Source: Leptolyngbya sp. PLA1 (GTDB lineage Bacteria; Planctomycetota; Phycisphaerae; Phycisphaerales; UBA1924). Taken from it: DNA of 64,000 bases. Every line of letters begins with the position of its first letter. Position 1 is the stretch's first letter. Under the pieces are notes generated by a model that was not told the origin of the DNA, did not search any database, and saw only the letters and a list, made by a program, of their open reading frames with translations. Made by a program: the position numbers and the translations under genes. Where the stretch lies: the NCBI GenBank assembly GCA_021405315.1, contig QWIH01000020.1, forward strand, positions 17,336-81,335, in the 5' to 3' direction. This document shows, piece by piece, positions 27,997-36,775 of this stretch.

Positions 27997-29496
27997 ATGC
28001 GTCACCCGTTCATCCTCGCCCTCTTCGGCGCGTGCGTTTCTTCCGCCTGCCTTGCGCAGAGCACCACGGACACCTGGAACACCTCGTGCGCGAACTGCCA
28101 CGGCGAGTCCGGTGCCGGGGGCGGAGCCGGCACGTCCTCCCTGCTCACGAAAGAGCTCTCCGACCCCGTGAAGGGCATCGAGACCGACCGCAGGTTCTTC
28201 GCGGCGATCAAGAGCGGGCTGCCGGAGTCCGGGATGCCCGGCTTCGCGGAGACCATGAACGACTCCCGCGTGTGGGCCCTGGTCGTGCACATCCGCGAGT
28301 TGCAGAACCAGGCACGCCGTCAGCGACGCGAGCGCCCCGCGCCCAAGCAGGGCGTCTACGAGTCCGCCCACGCGAAATACCGCGTTGCGGACGTCGTGGC
28401 TTCGGACCTGGAGGTGCCGTGGGCGGTGGACTTCATCCCCGCGGGCGCTCCGGCGTCCGGCCCGCCGGCGGGAGCCATCGTCATCACCGAGCGCCCCGGC
28501 AAGGTGCGACTCCTGATCGATGGCAAACTCTCCGAGCCCCTCGCCGGGACGCCGACCGTCCGCAACCGGGGGCAGGGCGGCCTGATGGACGTCGCGGTGC
28601 ATCCGGATTTCAACTCCACCGGATGGGTGTATCTCGCGTACTCCGATGCCGCGACCGAAGGGACTCGCGCGCCCGGCTTCACCAAGGTCGTACGTGGCCA
28701 CATCGTTCGCAAGGACAAGGGATGGGCGTGGACCGACCAGCACACGATCTTTGAGGCCAGCAAGGACCACTACCTCCCCACCGACATTCACTTCGGCTGC
28801 CGCATCGTCTTCACCCCCAAGGACGCGGAGGGCCGCCGCTACGTGTTCTTCGGCATCGGGGAGCGCGGGCACGGCGACCGGGCCCCGCGCCTCGACCGGC
28901 CCAACGGCAAGGTCTATCGCCTGTTCGATGACGGCACGGTCCCAGCCGACAATCCGTTCGTCAAAGTCAAGGATGCCTATCCCGCTATCTGGTCCTATGG
29001 CCACCGCAACCCGCAGGGGCTGGTCTTCGACCTCGAGGGCCGCCTCTGGGACACCGAGCATGGCCCCCGCGGCGGGGACGAACTCAACCTCATCGCCAAG
29101 GGCCGAAACTACGGCTGGCCCACTGTCTCCTTCGGCATCAACTACAACGACGCGCCCTTTGCCTCGCCCTGGCCGACAAAGGAAGTCTCGCCCTCCTCCG
29201 ACGATACCGACGGCGTGTGCCTTCCGGCCTTCCGATGGCTCCCCTCCATCGGCGCGTGCGGCCTGGACGTGGCACGGGGCGACGCCTTCCCCGCGTGGAA
29301 GGGTGATCTCCTCGCGGGCGGCCTCTCCGGCGCCAACGTGGACCGGATCCGAACTCGTGACGGGGTGGTGATCGAGCACGAACGACTGATCGAGGGGCTC
29401 GGGCGAGTGCGAGACGTGGTGACCGGCCCCGAAGGACACGTGTATGTCGTGCTCAACGGCCCGGACAAGATCATCCGGCTCGAGCCCGTCCCCTGA
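27997..29496 (+). CDS. cytochrome c - PQQ-type sugar dehydrogenase (GSDH family) fusion
   Basis: The 499-residue secreted protein has a signal peptide (about residues 1-21). A small cytochrome c domain (residues 25-100) has the haem site C31-A-N-C34-H35 and a Met ligand probably in SGMPGFAETM. The soluble glucose/sorbosone dehydrogenase beta-propeller spans about residues 120-495. It shows VPWAVDFIP, GLMDVAVHPDF, WSYGHRNPQGL and DTEHGPRGGDELN, the PQQ/calcium-site blocks of that family. Electrons from the oxidised sugar or aldehyde would pass directly to the haem. TACCAT (27986-27991) is 5 nt before the ATG. Substrate unknown; whether the propeller really binds PQQ is inferred. Confidence 0.87.
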   Translation: MRHPFILALFGACVSSACLAQSTTDTWNTSCANCHGESGAGGGAGTSSLLTKELSDPVKGIETDRRFFAAIKSGLPESGMPGFAETMNDSRVWALVVHIRELQNQARRQRRERPAPKQGVYESAHAKYRVADVVASDLEVPWAVDFIPAGAPASGPPAGAIVITERPGKVRLLIDGKLSEPLAGTPTVRNRGQGGLMDVAVHPDFNSTGWVYLAYSDAATEGTRAPGFTKVVRGHIVRKDKGWAWTDQHTIFEASKDHYLPTDIHFGCRIVFTPKDAEGRRYVFFGIGERGHGDRAPRLDRPNGKVYRLFDDGTVPADNPFVKVKDAYPAIWSYGHRNPQGLVFDLEGRLWDTEHGPRGGDELNLIAKGRNYGWPTVSFGINYNDAPFASPWPTKEVSPSSDDTDGVCLPAFRWLPSIGACGLDVARGDAFPAWKGDLLAGGLSGANVDRIRTRDGVVIEHERLIEGLGRVRDVVTGPEGHVYVVLNGPDKIIRLEPVP

Positions 29497-29522
29497 ACCA
29501 GCCCCCGGGAGGACCTTCCGCC

Positions 29523-30350
29523 ATGAACGTCGCAGTCATCGTTCCCGCGGCCGGATCCGCGTCCCGCTACCAGGCCGCGGGAGCCGTGCGCCACAAGCTG
29601 GACGAGGACCTGGGGGGCAAGCCCGTCCTTCAGCGCACCATCGAGGCATTCACGAAGTATGACTCCGACGAGTTCTCGATCGGCCCCATTCTCGTCGCCG
29701 GCCCGCACGACGCCGATGAGTTTGCCCAGTTCAAGGAACGCCACCTCGACCGCCTGGGTCTGCTCGGGGCCCGGCTCGTGCGGGGCGGGCGCACGCACCG
29801 CTGGGAAACGGTCGCCGCGGCGCTGGGCGAGCTTCCCGCGGGTGATGGGCTGGTCGCCATCCACGACGGCGCACGCCCCTGCATGACCCACGACCTGCTC
29901 GACCGCGTGCTGCGGGCAGCCCGCCGGTTCGGTGCCGCCGTCCCGGCTGTCCCGGCCAGCGACACCATCAAACGCGTGCTCGAAGCCGACGCGGAGCCGG
30001 AAGAGCAGGACCGGGCGGCCTCGATCCTCGGGCTTGCCCCGGCCGCCGCCGGCCCGCAGAAGTTCGTCGCGGGCACCGTGCCGCGCACCGGGCTGATGCT
30101 CGCCCAAACGCCGCAGGTGTTCAAACGGTCGCTGCTCGTCGCGGCATACGCCAGGGTCGCGGGCTCCCCCACCGACGACGCCGAGGTCGTTGAGGCATTC
30201 CTCGCGGGTTCGGGCGAAACCTCACGCATCGCCATCGTCGAGGGTTCTCCCCGCAACATCAAGATCACACTCCCCGCGGACCTGGCCCTCGCGCGGAACA
30301 TCCTCGGGCACCGCGAGCCCGAAGGCAAACCGGCGCACAAGCGCTTCTAG
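29523..30350 (+). CDS. ispD: 2-C-methyl-D-erythritol 4-phosphate cytidylyltransferase
   Basis: The enzyme makes CDP-methylerythritol in the non-mevalonate isoprenoid pathway. The 275-residue protein has the nucleotide-binding N-terminus VIVPAAGSASRYQ, with the following Lys in RHKL. It also has GGRTHRWETV, IHDGARPCMT, PAVPASDTIKRV and LAQTPQVFK, with the acidic TDDAEVVE. It is about 40 residues longer than E. coli IspD because of a stretch around residues 155-190 (EADAEPEEQDRAASIL). ATG 29523 has a strong GGGAGGA site. It follows the sugar dehydrogenase by 26 nt and is probably co-transcribed with it. Confidence 0.9.
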   Translation: MNVAVIVPAAGSASRYQAAGAVRHKLDEDLGGKPVLQRTIEAFTKYDSDEFSIGPILVAGPHDADEFAQFKERHLDRLGLLGARLVRGGRTHRWETVAAALGELPAGDGLVAIHDGARPCMTHDLLDRVLRAARRFGAAVPAVPASDTIKRVLEADAEPEEQDRAASILGLAPAAAGPQKFVAGTVPRTGLMLAQTPQVFKRSLLVAAYARVAGSPTDDAEVVEAFLAGSGETSRIAIVEGSPRNIKITLPADLALARNILGHREPEGKPAHKRF

Positions 30351-30371
30351 GTCCGGGGCGGGTGACGATGT

Positions 30372-31454
30372 CTAGAACGAGCCCGCGGGGAAGTTGAACG
30401 GCGGACGGTAGATCAGCCCGTCGCGCCCGATGATCTTCTCCGCCTCGATCAGGAACGCCGCATCGCCCGACGTGTCACCCTTCGCCAGTTCCGCCGAGGC
30501 GTCGGGCACGGTGACGCGGGCGTTGCCCAGCCGCGGCCCGGCGAGCGTGAGCACGTTCTGAAGCGAGGCGCAGGCCTTGACGAGTGGCTCGCGGGATTCC
30601 GGCGTCAGCGACCCGGCCCGCACCGCCTTCACGAGGTGCGACAGCAGGTGCCCAGAGGTGGAGCAGGCGGCTCGAGCCCCCGCCGTATCCAGCGCGGCGC
30701 CGGCGCCCGAGAGCTGCCTCACCATGCCCTCATCCACCAGGATCAGCATCGCCTCGGCGAGTTCGGGGTGGCACGGGCGCTCCGCGAGCCCCGCGCCCTG
30801 CGACTTCACGACCTTCTCGATCGACTGGTACGCAGCCGTGCGGTTCGCGCCGTCCCGGCCAGCTTCCGCGAGCGTCGGCGCCCAGGCCCGAAGCACCAGC
30901 CGGTCCTTCTCCACCACCGCCGCATCGGCGAGCGTGCGCACCAAGTCCAGCACCTGCGTGTCGAGCACCGCGTCCTGTGGGGAGAGTCTGACTGTTCGAA
31001 GCATCTGGCGGAGGGACTGCCCGCCTGCCTGATGACGGATGACCTGATCCTTGGAGGCGAGCGCGGCGGAGATCATCGTGACCGAGTCAGGGCTGGCGAG
31101 TTCTCCGGCGATCACCAGGGCCTCGACGCCGCCCCGCCTGCCGCCATTCATCGCGTCCTGCAGCGCGCCCCTGAGCGACTCGGAGTACGCGACCCGGAAG
31201 GCGGCGGAGGGGTTCTTTCCGAGTTCCAGGTTCGCCAGCAGCGCGTCCCGATCGGCCTTGCGCTCGGTCGCCTTCTCGCTGGAGAGGTTCTTGGAGTGCG
31301 CCGCCGCGAAGCCCGCGATCTCCTGCTTCTGCTCGGCGGTGAGCTGCAGGCCGGAGATCAACTCCGACGCGAGGCCCTGCGCCCCGGCGCCTTGCGCGAG
31401 GCCCGCCAATGCCAGCGTGACGACGATCGCCCGATTCAGCAAAGCTTCGATCAA
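30372..31454 (-). CDS. secreted hypothetical protein, helical-repeat-like
   Basis: This protein of about 360 residues begins at TTG 31454; no ATG precedes the signal peptide (IVVTLALAGLAQGAGAQ). A GGGCG ribosome-binding-like stretch lies just upstream and TATCCT at about 31510 could be the -10 box. The mature part is helical. Short pairs of helices such as DSVTMISAALASKDQVIRHQ and RLVLRAWAPTLAEAGRDGA recall HEAT/ARM repeats. Two Cys (PCHPEL and AACSTSG) could form a disulfide. No catalytic motif is visible. It converges on ispD with 21 nt between stops. Function unknown. Confidence 0.65.
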   Translation of the reverse strand: MIEALLNRAIVVTLALAGLAQGAGAQGLASELISGLQLTAEQKQEIAGFAAAHSKNLSSEKATERKADRDALLANLELGKNPSAAFRVAYSESLRGALQDAMNGGRRGGVEALVIAGELASPDSVTMISAALASKDQVIRHQAGGQSLRQMLRTVRLSPQDAVLDTQVLDLVRTLADAAVVEKDRLVLRAWAPTLAEAGRDGANRTAAYQSIEKVVKSQGAGLAERPCHPELAEAMLILVDEGMVRQLSGAGAALDTAGARAACSTSGHLLSHLVKAVRAGSLTPESREPLVKACASLQNVLTLAGPRLGNARVTVPDASAELAKGDTSGDAAFLIEAEKIIGRDGLIYRPPFNFPAGSF

Positions 31455-31619
31455 CGCCGCGCCCTTTCTGGTCCAGCCCGAACCCGAACAAAGACCCCTC
31501 GCACATCAGGATATGGAGGCTCGGGGAGGGGCAAAGTATCAGTACGGGGCGGGGCGGTCAACTGGTCCACACAATCCCCACGCTTCGCGCCTGAACCCGA
31601 CACCCCCCTTCCCGCCCGC

Positions 31620-32573
31620 TCAGTCGTACACCTCCAGGAAGACGCGCCGCGTCGGCTGCACCTGCCGGGGAATCATCCGACGGTCCCAGGACCCGGGCTC
31701 CCGCATCACATCCTGGGTACCACGGATGTAAGCCTCCGATCCGGTCGGTCCGAGCACGGTCGCAATGGCTTGCAGCACACCGAGTTCCATTCCGGCGATG
31801 CCGCAGACGTACACCAGCGTACGGCTACTGGCGAGAAGCTCGCGGGTCTCCTCCCGATGGTCGAGCAGCCGCTCGTGGGCGTACCTCGCCGGGCTCCCGT
31901 CGGCCTGCTTCTCGCGGCTGAGGGCTGTCAGGTACGTAAACCCGGGCCTCGATGCGGCCTTCTCAAAGTCATGGTGATAGAGCAGATCCGTCGCGTAGGC
32001 CGCCCCCATGACGAGCATCACTCGGGAGGCAGGCGCCACGACCTCCAACTCCATGCACATCGCACGGAAGGGCGCAATGCCCGTGCCCGTTGCGACGAAG
32101 ATGTAGTCGTGTGCCGCGGGGTTCGCCGGCAGGACGAACCGCTTGCCGCTGGGTCCGGTGACCTTCACCTTCTCACCGACCTGCAGATCGCACAGGTAGT
32201 TGCTGCACACACCCAGGAAAAGCCGGTGGTGCTCGCGGTGTTCGTCGATCGATCGCTTGACGGTGGTCGCAAGGACGTTTCCCGCGCCGTCCTCGCCCCT
32301 CGAGGGGCTCGCGATGGAGTAGAGCCTCAGCTTGTGGGGCTTGCCCGCGTCGTCCACACCGGGCGGGATCACGCCGAAGGACTGCCCGGGCACAAAGCGT
32401 CCCGCGAGCGGCGTCCCGGACACGTCCAGCGCCACATGCCTCACGAACGACGCGGACTTGCGGCTCGCGGTGCAACGCTCGGTCGAAACCACCGTCGCCT
32501 CGCCCGGGCTGGCGGGCGTCAGCAGGTGCATCTCCGCGGTGCGGAGCACGGGACCCTCTGTCTGCGTCGTCAT
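31620..32573 (-). CDS. plant/cyanobacterial-type ferredoxin-NADP(+) reductase
   Basis: The 317-residue flavoprotein has the FAD signature RLYSIASPS (about residues 92-100). The block LGVCSNYLCDL is diagnostic of plant-type FNR. The NADP-binding motifs are ATGTGIAPFRAM and YVCGIAGMELGV. The C-terminus ends in LEVYD. Plant enzymes end in an aromatic Tyr that stacks on the flavin, and here one extra Asp follows it. ATG 32573 is used because the longer frame overlaps the aldose-epimerase gene. The enzyme would exchange electrons between ferredoxin/flavodoxin and NADP(H). No photosynthesis genes are in view, so it probably works to reduce ferredoxin. Confidence 0.88.
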   Translation of the reverse strand: MTTQTEGPVLRTAEMHLLTPASPGEATVVSTERCTASRKSASFVRHVALDVSGTPLAGRFVPGQSFGVIPPGVDDAGKPHKLRLYSIASPSRGEDGAGNVLATTVKRSIDEHREHHRLFLGVCSNYLCDLQVGEKVKVTGPSGKRFVLPANPAAHDYIFVATGTGIAPFRAMCMELEVVAPASRVMLVMGAAYATDLLYHHDFEKAASRPGFTYLTALSREKQADGSPARYAHERLLDHREETRELLASSRTLVYVCGIAGMELGVLQAIATVLGPTGSEAYIRGTQDVMREPGSWDRRMIPRQVQPTRRVFLEVYD

Positions 32574-32590
32574 TGTCTGATTGTTGGCGT

Positions 32591-33517
32591 TCAGCGCCCC
32601 GCTCCGGCCTGATCGACTCCAAAAGTCCACGCAAGCGACATCGACTCTCCCGGCGCCAGTCTCCGCACCCCGGTACCAGACCAGCCGCGCGCCATCAGGT
32701 TGAACCCGTTGTTGAGCATGCTCACGGGCTCCAGGCAGAAGAACGGCGGCGCGCCCGCGGGGCCCCTCGGCGCGTACACCACCGAGAAGCCCGCGCCCTC
32801 GCAGGACCCGAATCGCAGCACGGTCCCGCTCGCGGGCCACCGGATCTCCGCGCCTTCGGGGGACCCGAGGAACACGTCGTCGAGGTTCAGATCGTCCGCG
32901 GATACACCGGAAGCGAGCGCGCGGCTGTGCTCATCCTCTCGCGCCGGGCCGGTGGGCAGCATGCCCTCGGCCGGAAACCTCCCCCCGTTGGCCAGCCTGA
33001 TGTGTGCGCGATCCGCCGTGCTGCGGAGCACCCGGGCGAAGAACGGGTGGTACCCGAGCCCGGCGGGCATCGGAGAGGTGTCGAGGTTGGTCAGTTCCAA
33101 TCTCGACAGGAATCGCTCACCCGCCACCTCATACCGCACGCGGCATTCATAGGCCCAGGGCCATCGGCCGGGTCCGGGCTCGGACCGCACGCGCAGCACC
33201 GCGGAGGTCGGCCCGCGCTGCTCCACCTGCCAGGAAGCCGAGCACACCTCGCCGTGAATCGCGGTTCCGTCGGGCCAGTTGGGCGTGAGACGGACGGGTC
33301 TGCCCGCAAACTCGAACACGCCCGCCTCGATGCGGTTGGACCAGGGAGCCAGCAGGTAGCACGCGAGTTGGTTGAAATGGCTGGGCCGCGGGTGCGCCCG
33401 CCTGAGGAGCGGCCACCAGTCGCCATCCCGGCGCAGCGACAGATCGGCCACTCCCGCACCGAGCTCCGGAAGCACGGCCGCTCTCAGACTTGAACTCTCC
33501 AGGACGATGATCGCCAT
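32591..33517 (-). CDS. aldose 1-epimerase family protein
   Basis: This 308-residue protein has the galactose-mutarotase fold. Block NQLACYLLAPWSNRIEAG is the family motif around the sugar-binding Arg, and DGTAIHGEVC contains the first catalytic His. The second is in GLGYHPFFAR and a C-terminal Glu lies in PFFCLEPVSMLNN. It interconverts alpha and beta anomers of hexoses or epimerises hexose-6-phosphates; which of these is not shown. It ends 17 nt before the FNR start on the same strand and starts 21 nt after the Cys-rich membrane protein gene, so the three may be one operon. Confidence 0.85.
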   Translation of the reverse strand: MAIIVLESSSLRAAVLPELGAGVADLSLRRDGDWWPLLRRAHPRPSHFNQLACYLLAPWSNRIEAGVFEFAGRPVRLTPNWPDGTAIHGEVCSASWQVEQRGPTSAVLRVRSEPGPGRWPWAYECRVRYEVAGERFLSRLELTNLDTSPMPAGLGYHPFFARVLRSTADRAHIRLANGGRFPAEGMLPTGPAREDEHSRALASGVSADDLNLDDVFLGSPEGAEIRWPASGTVLRFGSCEGAGFSVVYAPRGPAGAPPFFCLEPVSMLNNGFNLMARGWSGTGVRRLAPGESMSLAWTFGVDQAGAGR

Positions 33518-33538
33518 GAGGCCCGCGTGCGAGCCTCT

Positions 33539-33901
33539 TCAACCCTTGGTCGGCGCCTTGGCCTGCGTACCCGCCCCGGCCGGGTGCGGGCACGTGGCCG
33601 CTTCCCCGGCATGTTCAAAGGGGCACTTGGCGGCTTCGCCATCCTTCGTGCACGCCTCGGACTTGGTGCACTCCCCGCTCTGTGTGCACACCTCGCCCTT
33701 GGAGCAGCCCTCGCCCGCGCCGTGGCACGCGTCGCCCGCCTTCTCGGTCGTTGCGGCCTGGACCACGGCAGCTCCACCCGAGTCCCGGCAAGTCCCCAGG
33801 GGGCAGCCGGTCGTGAGGACGTTGTACCCGCCGTAGCCGATCGCGACGAGCCCGACGACCGCGCCGATGGTCGTCCACAGTCCGCTGCACGCGCACTTCA
33901 T
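33539..33901 (-). CDS. small membrane protein with Cys-rich tail (DUF6132-like)
   Basis: The 120-residue protein has one membrane helix (about residues 8-28) followed by GGYNVLTTGCPLGTCRDSGG. This resembles the GG-YxxxxGCxxGTC core of small DUF6132 proteins that occur with rhodanese/thiol-redox genes (recalled, not searched). The remaining 70 residues carry about nine more Cys in spaced groups (CHGAGEGCSKGEVCTQSGEC, CTKDG, CPFEH, CPHPAG), with several His. That looks like a metal-binding or redox tail outside the usual family core. It is the first gene of a minus-strand set with the epimerase and the FNR. Confidence 0.65.
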   Translation of the reverse strand: MKCACSGLWTTIGAVVGLVAIGYGGYNVLTTGCPLGTCRDSGGAAVVQAATTEKAGDACHGAGEGCSKGEVCTQSGECTKSEACTKDGEAAKCPFEHAGEAATCPHPAGAGTQAKAPTKG

Positions 33902-34110
33902 GGTCTGCTCCTTGCGGGGCTGTCAGCCCCAAACTCACGGATGATCCGCCCCACCACGGGATAGTACGACGGCCGGGCCGTGGCGGGTTCGGCTCAAGCC
34001 CGCGACTTGGCCGGAGCCCGTGGAGAACCCTCCCAGTTCGTCCGATGAACGGATGTTCGCGGGTCGCCGACGCGGCCTGTGCGCTCCGCATCGTTATCGG
34101 AACCGCAGAC

Positions 34111-35922
34111 ATGCCCGACGACTCGCAGACGAACTTCCCGGAGCAGGGCCAGGCCGAGGCGTTCGAGCCCCGGACGCCGGACGAACGCCGGGCCAAGGAC
34201 GACATCCTCCGAGTGCTGTCCGACTTCCAGCAGGGGCTCGAGAGCCTGCGCGTGCTGCACCAGCAGCGGTCGGAACTGCAGGCGAAGCTGCTGGAGCGAG
34301 AGACCGAACTGGCCCGCAGAGGCGAGGAACTCCGCGAGCGAGACGAGCAGTTGGCTGCCCAACGTGCCGATTTCGAGGCCGCCTCCGCCCTCCTCGCCGA
34401 GCACCAGCAGGAACTGGCCAGAGCGCGCGAGGCGCACGCCGCCCGGGAGTTGGAGCTCGAAGCCGCCGCGGCGGGGCTCCGGGACACGCTGACGACATCG
34501 CGGACCGCGGAGCAGGACACAGCCGCGAGCAACGGCCAGTTGCGTGACGAGCTCGCGTGGTGCCAGTCGGCCCTCGCGGATGCGCGCCGGCGTGCCGAGT
34601 CGCTGGAGCAGGACCTGGCGAACGCGGTCGCGCGGGCGGGCGCGTCGGAGGCGCAGCTTGACGACACAAGGCTGCAGCTTGCTCGCCTGTCGGAACTCGC
34701 CTCGGAGTTCGAGTCGCTCTGGCACGTGGAAAGGCACTGCGCCGCGGGGCTGACCGCGGCGCTCCAGCACGCGATCGACCACGCGCAGGCCAAGGCGGGC
34801 GAGGAGACGTCGGAACTCCGGGCCCGCCTGACGGCCCGGGACGAGGAGTTCAAGCAGTTGGAGTCCGTGCTTGCGCAGCTGCGTGACCGGTTCAAGGCCG
34901 AGTTCGGGAGAGTGAAGGAGGCCGCCGCCCGCGCCGACGCCGCCGAAAAGGAGCTGCGCGAACGGGACGACCGGATCGCGGAGCTTGCGGCCAAGCTGGC
35001 GCAGGCGGAAGCAAGCCGCGCCGCCGCCGCCACCCGAGCCGTCCCTCGCAGCGACGCGTCCGCCGTGCGTCGGCGTGAGCGCCTCCGCCGCCTCCGTTCG
35101 GCGTTGCGCGACGCGCACCGCAGGCTGAAGAAGGGCGAGGAGGTGCTGGCCAGGCGCTTCGAGCAGGTGGAGAGCGCGTCCAAGGCGCGGGCCGAGCTGG
35201 CCGGGGTGCGGGACAGGGTGATCGCCGCGGATCGCGCGCTCCAGCGCCGGGCGGCCCGGAGCAAGGCCGCCGTTTCCGTGCTCGCGATCCTCGGGAGCGT
35301 TTCCATTCTCGGCGCGCTGAGCTGGGCGGTCGCGCGGCAGGTCGCGCCGGCGATGTTCGTCGCGGAGACCACCGTGCGCGCCGACGGCCGCGGGCGAGAG
35401 CTCAACGACGCGGAGCTCGAAGAGTGGCTCCGCTTCCACAAGGACACCCTGAACGACCCCCGCTTCCACGAAGAGGCGGCGCAGCGCTTCGCCCGGGCCG
35501 GGCGTGCCGACCTCGGCACCGCCGCGTCGGTGGCGCAGCTCGTCTCCTCTTCGGTCGTGACCGACTCGCTGCTCCCCGGTGAGATGAAGCTGGAGTTGCA
35601 GTTCCGAGGGAGGGACCAGGCCAGGCGGACGCTGGAGACGCTCACCGCGGCCCTCGCCAGCTACGCCAACGCGGCACAGCAGCGCCGCATCGACGGCGGG
35701 GCGACGATCGTGCCGGCGGCAGCCTCCGCGGACGACGAGCCCATCGACGACACGCAGACGTACTACGCGCTGGGCATCATGGCCGGCGGCATGGTGGTCG
35801 CGGGGTTCATCGGGCTTGGGATCTTCCGCAAACTGGCCAGCGCGAAGTCCGCGTTCGAGCAGGACGCACACCTGGCCTCGGTGCTCGACGAATCGCGATG
35901 GTCGGGGGGCGCGCCGGGCTGA
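34111..35922 (+). CDS. coiled-coil protein with two membrane helices (Wzz-like topology)
   Basis: The 603-residue protein starts at ATG 34111; an upstream in-frame start at 34045 has no support. Residues 30-370 are almost continuous Glu/Arg/Ala-rich coiled coil. One membrane helix lies near residues 390-412 (AVSVLAILGSVSILGALSWA). A periplasmic region of about 130 residues follows, and a second helix lies near residues 552-575. Two helices bracketing a periplasmic domain with VRADGRGREL and LLPGEMKLELQFRGRD recall polysaccharide co-polymerases (Wzz). The giant cytoplasmic coiled coil, though, is unusual for those. No tyrosine-kinase domain is present. Function is unknown; a scaffold role at the membrane is a guess. 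Confidence 0.65.
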   Translation: MPDDSQTNFPEQGQAEAFEPRTPDERRAKDDILRVLSDFQQGLESLRVLHQQRSELQAKLLERETELARRGEELRERDEQLAAQRADFEAASALLAEHQQELARAREAHAARELELEAAAAGLRDTLTTSRTAEQDTAASNGQLRDELAWCQSALADARRRAESLEQDLANAVARAGASEAQLDDTRLQLARLSELASEFESLWHVERHCAAGLTAALQHAIDHAQAKAGEETSELRARLTARDEEFKQLESVLAQLRDRFKAEFGRVKEAAARADAAEKELRERDDRIAELAAKLAQAEASRAAAATRAVPRSDASAVRRRERLRRLRSALRDAHRRLKKGEEVLARRFEQVESASKARAELAGVRDRVIAADRALQRRAARSKAAVSVLAILGSVSILGALSWAVARQVAPAMFVAETTVRADGRGRELNDAELEEWLRFHKDTLNDPRFHEEAAQRFARAGRADLGTAASVAQLVSSSVVTDSLLPGEMKLELQFRGRDQARRTLETLTAALASYANAAQQRRIDGGATIVPAAASADDEPIDDTQTYYALGIMAGGMVVAGFIGLGIFRKLASAKSAFEQDAHLASVLDESRWSGGAPG

Positions 35923-35959
35923 CGCCGCGCCGCCTTGCCGACGGCACCATGCGTTGACG

Positions 35960-36775
35960 TCAGATCGTGAGGGTCATCAGGGCACCGGAGAGGTCCACGC
36001 GCCCGTCCGCGCCGATGGTCACCAGCGCCAGCCTTGTGCCCTTCTCCAGCGCGCCGACAGTCACAGACTGGAGCAGCCCGTTGGAATCGAAAGTCTGGAG
36101 CTTGCGCTCGGCCTGCGTGCCATCCGGCGAGACTTCGACGAGACAGTACTGCCTCCCGGGGCTCGCCTGGGGCAGGATCATCGCGACTCTTGACTGCGTC
36201 CACGAACTGCGTGAGAGGACGGTCATCTGGCCTGTGAAGCCGGTGCTCTCCGCGAGCGCGGTCCGCACGAACGCAGCGCGGGTGACGTCCGGCGCGAGCA
36301 GCAGGTCACGGAGGTGCGTGCTGGCCTCATCGCCGCGACCCAGCGCCAGGCGGATGCTGTCGTCGAAGCCGCCGCGCGAGAGGTCCTCGCGGAGCCGTTC
36401 GTTGGTCTGACCCACGTAGACGAACGCCATGAGCAGGGCCACCGCCGCCGTGGCGAGCCCGATGCTGCTGACACGCCACCAGCGCGAAACGCGCCGGGCG
36501 GTGCTGAACGACAGTGCTTCGTCCGCGTCGTCGCCCGCGGGCACGAGCTGCGCCTCCGCGACCGCGGCGAGGACACGCGACTTGAGATCCTCGGATGGCT
36601 CGACCTCGGGGAGGAGGACCTGCTGTGCCGCCCAGCGCGCCTGCTCCGCGCGGAGCTGCGCCTTCACGGACGGCGATGCCTCCGCGTAGGCCTTCTCGAA
36701 GGCCGCCTGCTCGGCGGGATCGAGCATCCCCAGAGCGTCAAGGTGCGCGTTCTCGAACAACTCCTGCAACGTCAT
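35960..36775 (-). CDS. anti-sigma factor, RskA-like
   Basis: This 271-residue membrane protein has an N-terminal anti-sigma segment (LFENAHLDALGMLDPAEQAAF, about residues 5-25) that binds the sigma factor. One membrane helix lies near residues 100-122 (SSIGLATAAVALLMAFVYVG). The extracytoplasmic C-terminal domain of about 150 residues ends like RskA proteins (LALVTIGADGRVDLSG). No CxxC zinc motif is seen in the N-terminal part. ATG overlaps the stop of the sigma gene by 4 nt, the usual arrangement that keeps sigma and anti-sigma in balance. The inducing signal is unknown. Confidence 0.85.
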   Translation of the reverse strand: MTLQELFENAHLDALGMLDPAEQAAFEKAYAEASPSVKAQLRAEQARWAAQQVLLPEVEPSEDLKSRVLAAVAEAQLVPAGDDADEALSFSTARRVSRWWRVSSIGLATAAVALLMAFVYVGQTNERLREDLSRGGFDDSIRLALGRGDEASTHLRDLLLAPDVTRAAFVRTALAESTGFTGQMTVLSRSSWTQSRVAMILPQASPGRQYCLVEVSPDGTQAERKLQTFDSNGLLQSVTVGALEKGTRLALVTIGADGRVDLSGALMTLTI

